Of a DNA stretch of 64,000 nucleotides, positions 22,434-34,055 are shown in pieces; position 1 is the stretch's first letter, and the number at the start of each line of letters is the position of its first letter. This DNA comes from Rhizopus sp. PT2906 (taxonomy: Eukaryota > Mucoromycota > Mucoromycetes > Mucorales > Rhizopodaceae), in assembly GCA_025529335.1 (NCBI GenBank), contig JAMYHX010000104.1, positions 39,937-103,936 of the forward strand, written 5' to 3'. A program made the position numbers and the translations under genes. The notes beneath the pieces are model-generated. The model saw only the letters and a program-made list of their open reading frames with translations, ran no database searches and had not been told where the DNA came from.

Positions 22434-24194
22434 CTATTGTTGATAAGGTTGTTGTTTCTGTGTAGATCGGTTTGAATGATGATGCCCTCCACCTCTTCCA
22501 CGCCCACGCCAATTATTTGATCTATTGTGATAGTGAGGATGGCGTTGTTGATGACTATAATGTTGACGTTGTTGCTGCTGTTGTTGTTGTCCTTGAAGAG
22601 GTTGTTGACCATTTATAACCTGTTGTTGTGTTTGATCTTGTTGTTCAGTACTTTGTTGATGCTGACGTGTTGCATTAGCTTGTTGTTTATTAGGTTGTTG
22701 TATCTGTGCATCTTCCAAAGCATTGGGTGCAACATAAAGGCTTTTGTCAATAACAGGTGGAATAGGTTGAATTTCGGTTCCTAGTTCGCGTTCAATCTTG
22801 TATAAATTGAATCGATCTTCATATGTAATCAAATTGATAGCTAAACCAAGATGACCAAAGCGGCCGGAACGACCAATGCGATGTAAATAAGTTTCAGCAT
22901 TCTTGGGGAAATCAAAGTTGATGACAACATTGACTGCCTGAATATCGATACCACGGGTCAAAAGGTCTATGAGAACAAATGAGTCACCTGTTATATACTC
23001 CAAAAAACGCTTTTTACCTGAACAAACCAAGTTACGACAAACACCATTTCTGAAATCATGGAATACACGATTACGATGGCTTTGTAACATTTTAGCATGA
23101 GAATAAAAGCAAGAATAACCCAATTCGGTGATCTTCTTTGCCAAGAGTTCCACTCTATTTGTTGAATTACAGAATATAATAGATTGATTGATTTGAAGCT
23201 AAAATAACAGGTTGGCAAACGAGCTAATGCATATAAACAGTCTTACCTTTGAGAATAAAGTATTTAAACAATGCACCTTTTGTTTTTCTTCCACATAAGC
23301 ATAGTATTGGGTTACACCGCGTAATGTTAACTCGTCCATTAAATTGATCTCATAAGGTTTAACCAAGTACTTGTCTTTAAAATTTTTCACAATCATAGGG
23401 AATGTTGCACTGAATAACATGATTTGTTTGTTCTTAGGAAAGTAATCCAAAAGTTGTTCAATAATAGGTGTAAATTCAGGAGATAACAGTTTATCAGCTT
23501 CGTCCATGACAAATGTATGTGCAGCACTAAAATCTGCAACGCCTTTTGATGCCAAGTCTAGGATACGTCCAGGTGTACCAACTACAATATGTACAGTTTC
23601 GCTTAAACGCATGATATCATCTTTTAAAGTAGTACCACCTGTGGTCACCATAACTTGAATATTTAAATGTTTACCGAGTGTTTTACATACTTGAGAAGTT
23701 TGAAGGGCTAATTCACGTGTTGGAACAAGTATAAGGGCTTGAATTTTTGGAGTATTAGTAATTTTTTCTAATGTAGGGATAACAAATGCTGCAGTTTTTC
23801 CTGTGCCGTTTTTAGCTCTGGCAAGGATATCACGACCGGCTAGTGCAAGAGGGATAGCTTCTTCTTGGATAGGTGAGGGACGTTCGAAACCAGCTTCAAA
23901 AATGCCCATTAATAGTTCTCGTTTGAGGAAATAATCCTCAAATTCATTTCCTTTTGTTGCAGTTACATCCTATTTTATTACCCTTAACATCTCCTTGTTC
24001 TTTATTTCTTCCCCTTTCTCTATGTACCTCAGTTTGTGGTCTACTATCTTTTGGTGGAAGTGTAAGAGCAGTCTTCCAGTTTTCAGTTTCATGACTAATA
24101 AAATAAAAAGTTTACTACAAACGCTTTTTTGACCGATTTAAAAGCAAAAGAGAGAATGAAACTTTGTTTACTTTAATTGACTTGAACTTGACAT
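22434..24194 (-). CDS. DHH1: DEAD-box RNA helicase Dhh1 (DDX6)
   Basis: Exon 1 is only 23 nt (24194-24172, MSSSSQL), then 24094-24028 and 23969-23247, followed by two more exons down to a TAG at 22434. Motifs in order: Q motif with FERPSPIQEEAIP, Walker A AKNGTGKT (about residues 82-89), PTRELAL, TPGR, DEAD (186-189), SAT, then RecA2 with LLTRGIDIQ and HRIGRSGRFG. The text matches yeast Dhh1 almost residue for residue through IDKSLYVA. The C-terminal tail is Gln-rich and ends in an RG/His/Asn-rich segment (RGRGRGGGHHH), suiting P-body condensation. Dhh1 promotes decapping and represses translation. One intron inside the helicase core (in CS|DLLTRG) is 51 nt, a multiple of three, and has no stop. 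Confidence 0.95.
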
Positions 24195-24639
24195 TTAATT
24201 TTAGTTTTATACAAATTATATTAATTAGTGGAAAAAGGAAAAAAAAAGTGAGAGATAGAGTGAGAGGGATTGATTTTAGATGACGCAGTTCGGAGTTTAT
24301 TCTCTTTCTCACACACATACACCTTTTAAGGTAGTGATCTCAAATGGTGTATGCACTCTCAGGGGGTTCTTTCACAGCGGACAAAAGTAGTAACAAACTC
24401 AGAGTTACACTCAGCTGCCAATGCGCGCAAATGATCAGTATGAGAATTAACTGTGTGAAGAGCGTACATGCCTTCAATTATATAATCTACGAGCTCATGG
24501 CAGCCATGTTTGTCAGCGCAACATGGCCTTGTCCGTCTTTATAAAAGAAAAAAACATGGGGTCCAAATCTTGTACGACAGCGTTTTCTGTATATTTAATA
24601 ATACAAGCCAAAAAGAGTAACAGAGTTGTAATAATTTGC
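24195..24639. other. Intergenic: DHH1 5' flank and kelch gene 3' flank
   Basis: The 445 bp include an A/G-rich stretch near 24240-24280 (T/C-rich on the coding strand of DHH1), typical of fungal leaders. A short plus frame at 24344-24544 has no support. Confidence 0.4.
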
Positions 24640-26574
24640 TTAAACATCCAATATCTTTCGATTCTGTGGACTTTTAGCCTCTTCACCATTACTTGATAAA
24701 CCACGCATACGTTCCCAGATATCTTGACTGATACTATTCTTATCATTATGTGTTTCCGCATTCAACTGCTGCTCCCATTGTTCATGATCTGATGCAGTAT
24801 ACGTCTTGACTTCATGAGGAGAAAATGCAGCTGCTGCCGTTGGCGTAGGACGATGAGGGTTATTTGGGTTATCCCTATCTAATTCCTTATTATATACAAA
24901 CAATGGATAATCACGGCTATGGCTTCTCTCCGAAGAAGTCATGGCTCGCATCCATCGAGGGTTCATTGGATTTGATCTTCTACGTGTACGTCTCTTATAA
25001 TAATAATAGCCAATAATACCAATAAGTATCAGAGCAAAGAAAGTAAACCCAATGCCAAAGCCTTCTTTCTTGGCTGTGTCAGAGATTGGAGCTAGAGGGT
25101 TTTGAATGACACTAAAGTCGTAGTCAAGAGGCTTAAAGGTTACTTCATTGACATTAGGTATAGTAAATTGACATTGAGCAGATGGTGAATTGGTTGGAAT
25201 GAGACTACCGGCGTCAACATCAGTCACCCATTTCCAGTTGTTCATATCAAGGATGTAAACCGAAGGATTGTAGCTATTTTGGCTTGTCTTGCCCATCATG
25301 ACAACCATATAATTGTTAATGCTCGCTGCTCCATGGGCAAATAATCCAGGCGGTGAGGTACCGCCAACTGATTTCTTTGACCAAGCCAGTGTGCAGGTAT
25401 CAAGAACATAAACGTCAGGACTAGCAACGGTGAAATCGGCTTTGCTTTTGGGGATATAGCCACCAAACATAACAATGGATCTACCATCAGGTCCAGGCAC
25501 GGCAGAGTAGCTTTATATAAAAAAGTGGTAAGAAGATTGTCTTTGCTAAGCTTCAGTATATGCTTACCCAAATCGAACAGGCGGAATATCACCATAAGTT
25601 GCTACAGTTGCAGCTGTGTTTGAACCAAGATCATAGACTAGTACACTATTGAAATCAGCCCAGATGCCTTCGGGAAGTGCTTTTGATACGTTTGCTCCAT
25701 AAGTGATGCCACCCATGATAAATATTTGATTGTTACTATAGCAAAAGTTATATGAATATATTCGCTTTTACAAAAAGATCTTTTATATTCTTACATAATG
25801 TTGGAACTGTGGCCGGCTCTTCCAGGACGATGTTGATTAGGATATGCTGGATCAGAGTATTTCCAAGGCATTATTGATTGTGCCGTATCCATTTCTATAA
25901 ATTCCGATGACTTTGTGCAATGTTGGTACTTTTTCATCTATAAAGAGGTTTTTTTCTTTGCACACTTACAGCACTCGAATTTTTGAATTCATGATTTGTA
26001 ACTGGTAGACCGCCGTAGAAATATGCAACACCCGTTTTTGGGTGTATGGATGCTGTCATCAATGCAGTTACTGGTGGCCATGGTGCTTGTATGGTTGCTA
26101 TCGTAAAGTTAGTTGACCTTCTTTTTTCAATTCAAATAATGCATACCTTGAGCGCATTTCACACTTAAATCAGATCCAAAAGCACAGCTAGCCATTTTTT
26201 CCATGAGATCGGTGCTGTTTGCAGCCCATAGCAAAAAATCGTTTTTAGCCCCCTTGAATGCTACACCATACTTATAAGATGGAGTGCCGGCATTCAGATA
26301 GTACCATCTAAGAGAGTTTAAGTGTATTCCATCGGTATAATTAAGGATGGAAAAATTTGCCTAGACAATGGGATTAAGTATAGTGCTTACTATGAATAAA
26401 TAAAGGTCTTACAGTTTCTTCTCCACCAACAGCAAAAATTGCATTGTTGGAAACAATCGTCGAAAAGAAGGACCTATTATCAGAGGCTTGTTGCTGAGCT
26501 ATTGATAAATTTGGAAAGAGTGATAGCCCTACAATGGCTATTTGAACAAGAGATATTCCAGCTCTTGTTTTCAT
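24640..26574 (-). CDS. Kelch-repeat single-pass membrane protein
   Basis: Multi-exon minus gene. The start MKTRAGISLVQIAIVGLSLF at 26574 is a clear signal peptide ending near SIAQ. First exons are 26574-26413 and 26360-26147. The ectodomain holds repeats in the style of kelch/galactose-oxidase propellers (FAVGGEE, VAYFYGGLP, IVMFGGYIPKS, MVVMMGK, each followed by Tyr/Trp spacing). Near the C-terminus a hydrophobic helix GFGIGFTFFALILIGIIGYY is followed at once by a basic stop-transfer segment YKRRTRRR, then a 120-residue Ser/Asn/Glu-rich cytosolic tail ending KILDV. Type I topology is therefore predicted. Similar fungal proteins act in polarity or at the cell surface, but no specific ortholog can be named. 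An in-frame upstream ATG at 26649 would add a second hydrophobic stretch; I prefer 26574. Confidence 0.82.
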
Positions 26575-26649
26575 GTTGTTAAAGGAAAGTAAAAATGGAT
26601 TTCTGAAGAAAAAAAAGAAGAAAAGGAATATAAAAAAGTGTGGAGACAT

Positions 26650-29600
26650 GGGAAATATGTTCTCAGTTGATGAATAGGTAACATCAACAAGTTGTACAAT
26701 TCACTTTTGTTACTTGTGAATTACTCATGATTCATGCGGATCCTCAATTGGCCAGACTCTGAGTTCTATATGTGATGCTCATAGATTTTGTTGGTAAATC
26801 AATAAAGTCTGTAAACCTTTTTTTCAGTTTCTTTTTTATTCAAATAAAAGGCTTGTCAAGCTAAGCAATCAATACATTCAAATAGATCCATTGCTTAAGT
26901 TGTAACCTTTTTATATTTTCAACAGGTGATTTTGGTTGGATCAGACGAATTATATTCAGGAAAGCCAAGATCTTTTAAATATTACATAATTGGCTTTATA
27001 GTTCCTTCAAGTTGCTATCATTGCTACAAGAATAAATTATCTTTAAAGTTAGCTTTAAAAACATCTTCTTTGACCTTTGTACATTTATGTAAATATAGAT
27101 ATTGTATGTTTCTAATGTTGCACGTACCAATAAGCATTGAAACATTGTTCACATAGTTAAGCAATGATGAAGTGATACACTAACCTTGCAGAGAAGAAAG
27201 TTTTTGAAGTCAAATTTACCGAAAAACATAAAATTGCCTATGCAACTGATGCTTTCGAGGTATATATATATTTTTTCTTTAGATAATTATTGCTTTAATC
27301 ACTTTAAAGCTTGCTGCAAATGCTTACTCAAATGACAAAAGAGAGCACTTTACTTATTATCTTGGAGCTGTTATTACTCTCAGGGGACATATCTCAATCA
27401 AACAACTAACGATTCAAATGACGCTCCTGTATTCGATTATATCATTTTCCCTGTTGATACAGAATGATCATGCACGGTACTATTCCCCTAGTCAACATCT
27501 GAGACAATTCTCTTTTACAGTCATACACGATTGAAATGCTTTCTTTCTTTCTCATGTTGTAAGGGAATGTATGGCTTTAGTTAGTATGAGGTATTGAATA
27601 ATTGTGACAGATAGACGATGTATCTGCAATGAATAATTAAGGACAAAAGCTTCAATCCAGACGTTTTTTTATGAAAGCTAATTTAGTTTCTAATTATTTT
27701 ATTTTATGATTTATTGCTTAAGTTATCTTTATTTTAGTCCAAAAACAGGATACAGCCAAAGAAAAATGATATACCAAAGCACTGATAACATACCTCGGTC
27801 TTTATAGAACTTAATTCAACTACCGTACGGTTATAGTCAACGTAAATGACTTAAAAGAATGGCCTTATTTAGCACGAACATCACAAGCATGACAACAGGC
27901 GGCAATCTTGGTGGGCATTGGAGGTTATCCTGACAAACGTCAGTTCGATTATGATGTTTTAGTTTGTTGGGGGCAAAAAGATGCGGAAAAAGTAATACAA
28001 CCTGTTGCTTTATATGCTCTTCTCTTCTGCCCGTTAGCTTTATCTTTGGTGCGGAAATGAAATGAATTATAGACAGTAACTTTTAAATCCGTTCTATTAG
28101 CGCTTATCTAATATTCAAATGTAATAGTGTAAATGAAGAAAATTGACGCTTTCATTCCAATTGTCATGAAAATATGTTGGCCATGTTACGCTAATTGAGT
28201 CGAGTATTTATAGTATCGCAGTGTAATACACAGCTCGTGGGATATCTAACATTTTTGTTCGGATAAGTCATACATGCTTTTTTTTTTTTTTCTTCTTTTT
28301 TTGCTCCCTATTAGTTTGCATTGTACTAAGTCCGTTTATAATTGACAAATATACTAATGGAGAGGCAGATCATTAAAACAATTTTTACATCATAAAGTAA
28401 TGATTAACATGCATGTTTTCTCCCATACTCACTGTTTGGATACTATCGGTTGTACCAACAACGATGCCTCGGATCATTATTTTTATTGCCATATGCTTAG
28501 CTGTAGGAGAAGCTCAGAAGCTTGTTATTGGACAGTTTATTAATTAAAGGCTTCAGTGTATTAATTGTTGCCATGATACGATGTTAACTACGGCGTCATA
28601 CAGGAGAGAGAAGTATTGCATTCTGTTAGTAATTATATGTAACCCTAGAAGACAAGTCATTGATAATTTTTTGTTAATGAAAAGGAGAAAAGTTTTACTT
28701 TGCAGGTGTAGAGCTACTTTTTCGGATAATAATGGACTATATTAAGTCTATTACAATGATTTACAGCAGTCATATTAATACAGTTCATTAGAAGTTGACA
28801 ATATTTGTTGTATGAGAGGATGTTGTTTGTAATAATAAACTATTTTCCTTATCACTTCTCTATTATTCGAAGCATATCACAGGTGAGATTCGTGTTTGAA
28901 ACTTTGACATTGCTGTTTTGTTAAAAATCGTAAATCTTTTTGTTATTTGCGTACTATTGTGCTTGTGATGTTGATTGCTTCTTTTTTTATTTGATTTTTA
29001 GAAAGGTAAGGAAGCATTTTTCTGCAGAGAACTTATAGAGTTTGATTCAGGACATAGTTTATTCATTAACAAGGGCTGATATCTTTTTCCACAAAATCGA
29101 TCCGCGGCACCACAGTTGTTATCAGGTACGGTCGTTGAAAGCAGCTCCGAATTCATTACAATAAACGCTGTGAAGTCGTAGGTGCGCGGTATTTTAAAAG
29201 ATGTACATCATGAACACCGGTCCACACCCGAAACCGTACTCTAATCTTTCACAAGAAAGACTGGCTTCGGATGACATTAATCACAATCTTTTGAAAAACG
29301 GCCGTCATTGGAAGGCATACTTGTTCTAATTATTGTTGCTTCCGTTCCAGGTTCTGATAAGGTAGTAATAAGCCCTTATATGCCCCTTTGTTATTTTCAG
29401 ATAATAAATATAATGAAAAATGTTGTCTTTGATACTATTTCTTCAGATCATTTTCGCGTCACTCATCGTAGTATTAAGATATACAATGATCAACCTGAAC
29501 AGTTGTTTACAGGAGAACAAGTCGAACAAATCATTGAGGAAATGTCAAGAAAACTCAATCTTGATATATTATGTTATTTGCATCATAAGCTATATTTAAG

Positions 29601-30207
29601 CTATCGATGATTTTGTTTAATCATGGTAATACTCTTGAGAGAGAAGCTCTTCTTGCTATAATCAGCTTTACATTTGTAAAGTCTAATAAGTCAACTGCAA
29701 GCAAAGTATATTCGTTTTTGAAAATATGAATATTATTATAAAGAGGGCTAGTAAATCAAATTTTATAGGGAGAACTAATGCTGACAGCACGGTTTAATGT
29801 CATCAGTAGTGTTATTCATGCTTTTTTATTTATAAAAAGCTTGGCTCAAAAAGCACAGAACCACATTTTCAGTCTCCATTTCTGCAACTGCACGATAAAA
29901 TTTTGTCTAAAGTCCGACAACTGTTTTCAAAAAAATCTTCCAATTTAGTCAGATAATTTACCAAAATTAAGCTAGTTTAGTTTTTTTAGTGCAAAATAAA
30001 GAGAATATGGACAAAGAGGCTTTGTATATAAGCACAACATTTGATGGTTCTAGCTGTATCAAGACTAGGATTGCTTTATTTTTTGAAAAAGAAGCTGCCG
30101 TGGAAAGGCGCCCGGGTAAAATTGACTTCATGTTCCTTTTTTTTTTACTACCAAGAAACTAAAACTCAGATTGACAAATGATAACGCTTTTGTCCTAAAA
30201 ATTCTAG
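26650..30207. other. 3.5-kb region with no recognisable gene
   Basis: Short coding-looking pieces occur on the plus strand (26926-27156, near 27200-27480 and 29400-29610, the last containing FTGEQVEQIIEEMSRKLN), but stops interrupt them and no consistent intron chain joins them. T runs near 28280 and AT-rich spacers dominate. A decayed gene or element is possible. The final 100 bp are the T/C-rich leader of the next gene. Confidence 0.4.
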
Positions 30208-30300
30208 TTGGTAAAAATAGAAGACCACTCATTTTTTCCCTTTCTTTCTTCTCTTTGCTTCTTTCTTTTTTTTTCTCTTAAAGACAGGATATCAATAAGA

Positions 30301-31904
30301 ATGAAGCGTTTATCTTTTATATCATACTTATTGATCGTACTGTATGTTTGTTTTCAGGTTGTACATGGTGTAGCCAATACAACAGAAAGCAAAAACATCC
30401 AAGATATCACGTCAAGAGCAGAGCCATCTGCTGGCAATAGTCAAGCTGGAAAATCACCTGCTACTAATGATGAAAATTCTGCTGTAAAGTCTGATGATGT
30501 AAGTACTACTACCACTTCTACTGCTTCTGCAACTACATCGATTGCCCCTTCGTCGGCACGTACTCCTAAAGAACCAACCACTGACTCTAACTCTTCTATG
30601 TTCCCTACTACTACCTCTAATTCTCAATCCACTTCCATTACCTCTTCTAAACCTACTCCCACTACCTCTGATTCCCAACCTACTCACACGTCACAGACCA
30701 GTCAATCAAACAACGATGGAAACGGACCAAGCGCTGCTGCTGTCTCATCAGGTTCCTCTTCTGACAACAACCCAGCAGTAACAAGTAAACCTGCAACAAC
30801 ACCAGACCCTACGACAACACAGAATCAACCTAGTCCTCCTACATCCAAAACTACAGATCCTCCAACTACATCTGATCCAGCACCTACCACCTCTGCAAAT
30901 CCTCCCACCACATCTGATCCAGCACCTACCACGTCTGCTAAGCCTACTACATCAAACCCACCTCCCTCTTCAACAACTGTTCAGCCCAGCACTACCACTG
31001 ATGCCAGCTCATCATCAGTTGCCCCCTCTTCTTCATCTGCAGCTTCGACTACGTCATCCACAACTTCTTCCTCTGTATCTAGTTCTTCTAAAGCAACATC
31101 CACAGGTGTTCCTTCTACATCCGGTCCTTCTTCAACATCGGCTTCTGCCAGTCCTTCTGTTACTTCTGCTGTTCCTTCCCCAAAATCAAGTGGCCCTCAA
31201 TCAACTAATACAGGCGCCATCGTTGGTGGTGTTGTTGGTGGTATCGGTGAGTACTTTAAAAACAAAGACTACTTTTTGATGACTAACAAGACTTTTTTTT
31301 AGTTGGTGTTGCTTTAATTGGTGGTCTCATAGCCTTCATCAACCGACGCGGCGGATTTACTAGCCGATCAAGAAAGAGAGGCGACGGTAAAGACGACTAC
31401 ACGATCGATATGAATCAAAATGACTTTGGCCCATCCGCTGCCGCTGTAGGTGCTGGCGCCGCTGCTGCAGCAGCCCCCATACCTCCCTTTGATAATCATC
31501 GCTATCCACATTCTCCTCAACCCATGTATAATACAGCTGCTTCAGTGCCTAGTGAACCCTATAACGATTATCATGAGGGCTATAGTCAAGTAGGCGGATA
31601 CAGCCAAGGTGGTTACAGCCAAGAGGCTTTCCATCCTGATAATGCTGGATACCAAGACAATTATGGTTACTATGGATACGGTGCAGGTCATCAAGGATAT
31701 GATACAAATGCATATTATAATGAACAAGCTTATATGCAACCGCAACAGCACCAAAACATGTATCCAACCTCGCCTACCACTGTTTCTGGTAATATGTCAG
31801 AAGCTGGCTATCATTCTTATTCTGGGGCCCCTGGTGTTGCCCCTGGCGTTGCTCCAGGAGATAAACCCAACTTGAAAGAATATAACAAGCCCAACGAGTT
31901 ATAA
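30301..31904 (+). CDS. Mucin-like Ser/Thr-rich single-pass membrane protein
   Basis: Two exons, 30301-31246 and 31303-31904, join at ATC G|TT, giving 515 residues. The ATG at 30301 begins a signal peptide (MKRLSFISYLLIVLYVCFQV). A roughly 270-residue ectodomain of Ser, Thr and Pro follows, certain to be heavily O-glycosylated if secreted. The intron falls inside the glycine-rich TM helix (GAIVGGVVGG then IVGVALIGGLIAF), which is followed by NRRGG and a basic stop-transfer segment. The cytosolic tail is rich in Tyr, Gly and Gln with repeats of the type GYSQ and ends NEL. The layout recalls fungal cell-wall stress sensors of the Wsc/Mid2 type, but no WSC Cys domain is present, so the role is inference. 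An upstream TTG frame start is not used. Confidence 0.85.
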
Positions 31905-32494
31905 GCTCAAGGAATAGAGGCATATGTAATTTCATATTGTATTACTTAATACAGTTAATCATAGAACATCTCTTTCTCATCTTTCAAAATAGACCTTTCA
32001 TTTTCATGTATAAATGGAGAAACAATTTAACCTTTTGTTACTTTGTAATCATAAATAAAGCATATAGTTAATCCTATACACAATTTCTTTTCTGCAGTAA
32101 GTTTAGCTTTTTTTTTTAGCGAAACGAAAGCTTTGCAGAAGTTTGCTTTAATATTTACAAATATCTGTTGATCCGCTCACAAGATGAACATAAAACGATA
32201 ATGATAGTACTTATGACTCTTTTTTTATTATGTCATAGGTTATTGAGCAGACATGATTCTGATAATTTAAAAATCAATCAGTACACATAATCAAGGACAT
32301 TCACCAAAAACTACAAGAAAACAGAGTTATAGCACAAATATCAATATTCCAAATAGATCCTTTTCAAAAAGAATTCCACTATAATAAAAGGATGCATCGC
32401 TTGCAACCTGTACGGTTTGGTGAGGTTTATCAATTGTCCTCGCAGGAGCGGAAAAACAGAAACACCAAAGGACGAGCTGGATTGAGAGGCAGTG

Positions 32495-32990
32495 TACAGT
32501 GCCCTCGAAAAAGTATGTTCCATTTTTTAAAAGTTCGATAAGACGATACTTTTCTCTTATAAACACATAAGATGGGCTTATTTAACCTTGTCTCAAAAAG
32601 AAAAAATTGTTACCAGACGCTGCGATGGCATTTCGGCGGCATAAATTGCCATTGAAGAAAACATTCCAGAAAGAACCGTACGTCGAGTTTACCAGCAATG
32701 GAAAAAACATGGGACAATAGAGATAAAACCTAAGTCTGGAAGGCCACCTCTTTTCAATGATAGAAAAAGAAGAGAGCTAGGAAGAGTGGTACGAGCAAAC
32801 CGCCTTGCTACTCTTAAAGAAATTAGTCAACTAATCAGCACCAAGGCTTGTGAGGACACCATTCACAAATAACTTAAAAAACTTGACTAAGTTTCTCGTG
32901 TGGCTGTCAAGAAGTCGCTTCTAAATGAAAAGCAACAAAAAGCAAGGTATGCTTTTGCAAAAGATTATGCTCACTGGACAGAGGAGTGCA
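32495..32990 (+). mobile_element. Truncated, inactivated Tc1/mariner transposon
   Basis: A TA dinucleotide at 32495 is followed by CAGTGCCCTCGAAAAAGTATG, a typical Tc1/mariner terminal repeat. A frame from about 32600 reads as the N-terminal DNA-binding part of a Tc1 transposase: a first helix-turn-helix (ERTVRRVYQQWKKHG), the linker KSGRPPLF, a second HTH (LATLKEISQLIS), then KQQKARYAFAKDYAHWTEE. The frame contains TAA stops at 32642, 32870 and 32888. The catalytic DDE half and the 3' terminal repeat are missing; after AHWTEE the sequence changes abruptly into unrelated sequence. Confidence 0.8.
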
Positions 32991-33322
32991 CAGCTATAAA
33001 CAGTAATCATTTGCTCCAGCATTTCATCTCAACCAGCACTTTCTACAAACACATATCGAGTCATGAATATATAGAATTTTTAAAGTCAATAACTGAAAGT
33101 ATTAACAAAGACTGGCTAATTTTCCCGCAGCACAGATATGCTGTCTCTCAACTTCTTGCAGAGGCCATTCTGATAGAGCAATCCTCTGCTATTCTCATAA
33201 ACTGTGTCGAACCTTATGGTCGTTTAAAGAGTACTGATGCACATTACGAGCGAAGAATTGCAACAGCAATGCATCTTTCTTCTTATCCGGAAAAAGAAAG
33301 CAAATATGGCTGGATCTTGTAA
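32991..33322 (+). pseudogene. Unidentified coding fragment fused after the Tc1 piece
   Basis: From the point where Tc1 similarity ends, the same frame stays open for about 110 codons (CTAINSNHLLQHF... ending SKYGWIL) and stops at 33322. There is no start of its own. It could be part of a second element inserted into the transposon or host DNA captured by it. No family recognised. Confidence 0.35.
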
Positions 33323-33692
33323 TTCAAGCGCAAGAAGACAATACCACGAAGCTGAAAGTTGGAACTACAACATTCAATTTACTAGTAACTTCAAGTTTGC
33401 GGTTGGGCAAAAGCTCAATCCCAAGCATTCAAATAGGTCCCAACACAAGCTATTTCGCTCCTACACAAAACACATCTATTTACCTTGATGTGTCTTCAGT
33501 AAATTTAGCAAATTTACTGATAGAGAATAAATCAGCCACATCCATCAACTAAGAGACGTATCTGTATCAGCTACGACAGGTCAGATCCAAGTTTTACTGC
33601 TTGTCAGCATATACATGTAGAGATGAGTTTGTTACTGATGAAGAGCTTGAGCTGTGTTCATTCATGTTCAAGTGAGAGACCCGCATCTGATG

Positions 33693-34055
33693 TTAGTTTA
33701 GGATTATAGACGGGGAATTATCGTTGCTGTTGTTATTATCATTAGCATTGACAGTGTTGTTGTCATTGTTGTCCCCTTCGGAACGCAGTCGCTTTTTCCT
33801 TATGGAAGAAGTCGAGCAGCGTCCATCATGCATCTTGCCAAGGTGGTGGTTTAGTGTAGTGGGGCTATTAAGTTTACTGAAGCACTTGGGACAAGTAAAC
33901 TTTCCATCAATCCTGCTAACTGAAACTGTCTTGATTTTTTTTTTTTTTTTTTTTTTTTTCAATGAAAAGGTTACGTGAAAAATAAGGGAAACGCTACATG
34001 CACCAGAAAATGCATCAGAAATTAGACTAATACTATGGGCGCTACCTCTATCCAT
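33693..34055 (-). CDS. Small C2H2 zinc-finger fragment
   Basis: The minus frame contains a single C2H2 finger, FTCPKCFSKLNSPTTLNHHLGKMH, followed by a basic KKRLRSE stretch and an Asn/Asp-rich tail. The upstream part includes a poly-Lys run produced by a long A tract at about 33937-33959. That tract is more likely inside an intron whose acceptor is the CAG before GATTGATGG. With the ATG at 34055, exon 1 would end near a GTAACC. A small gene, a relic, or part of a repeat are all possible, because the 5' part of the frame overlaps an inverted-repeat arm. Confidence 0.35.
   Translation of the reverse strand: MDRGSAHSISLISDAFSGACSVSLIFHVTFSLKKKKKKKKIKTVSVSRIDGKFTCPKCFSKLNSPTTLNHHLGKMHDGRCSTSSIRKKRLRSEGDNNDNNTVNANDNNNSNDNSPSIILN

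Noticed and set aside
29308..29610. A 100-codon plus frame
   Set aside because: Part of the gap region; starts from a non-ATG codon, has no splice partner and no recognisable family.
30208..30300. N-terminal extension of the mucin-like protein
   Set aside because: It would start at a TTG codon; the ATG at 30301 begins a standard signal peptide.
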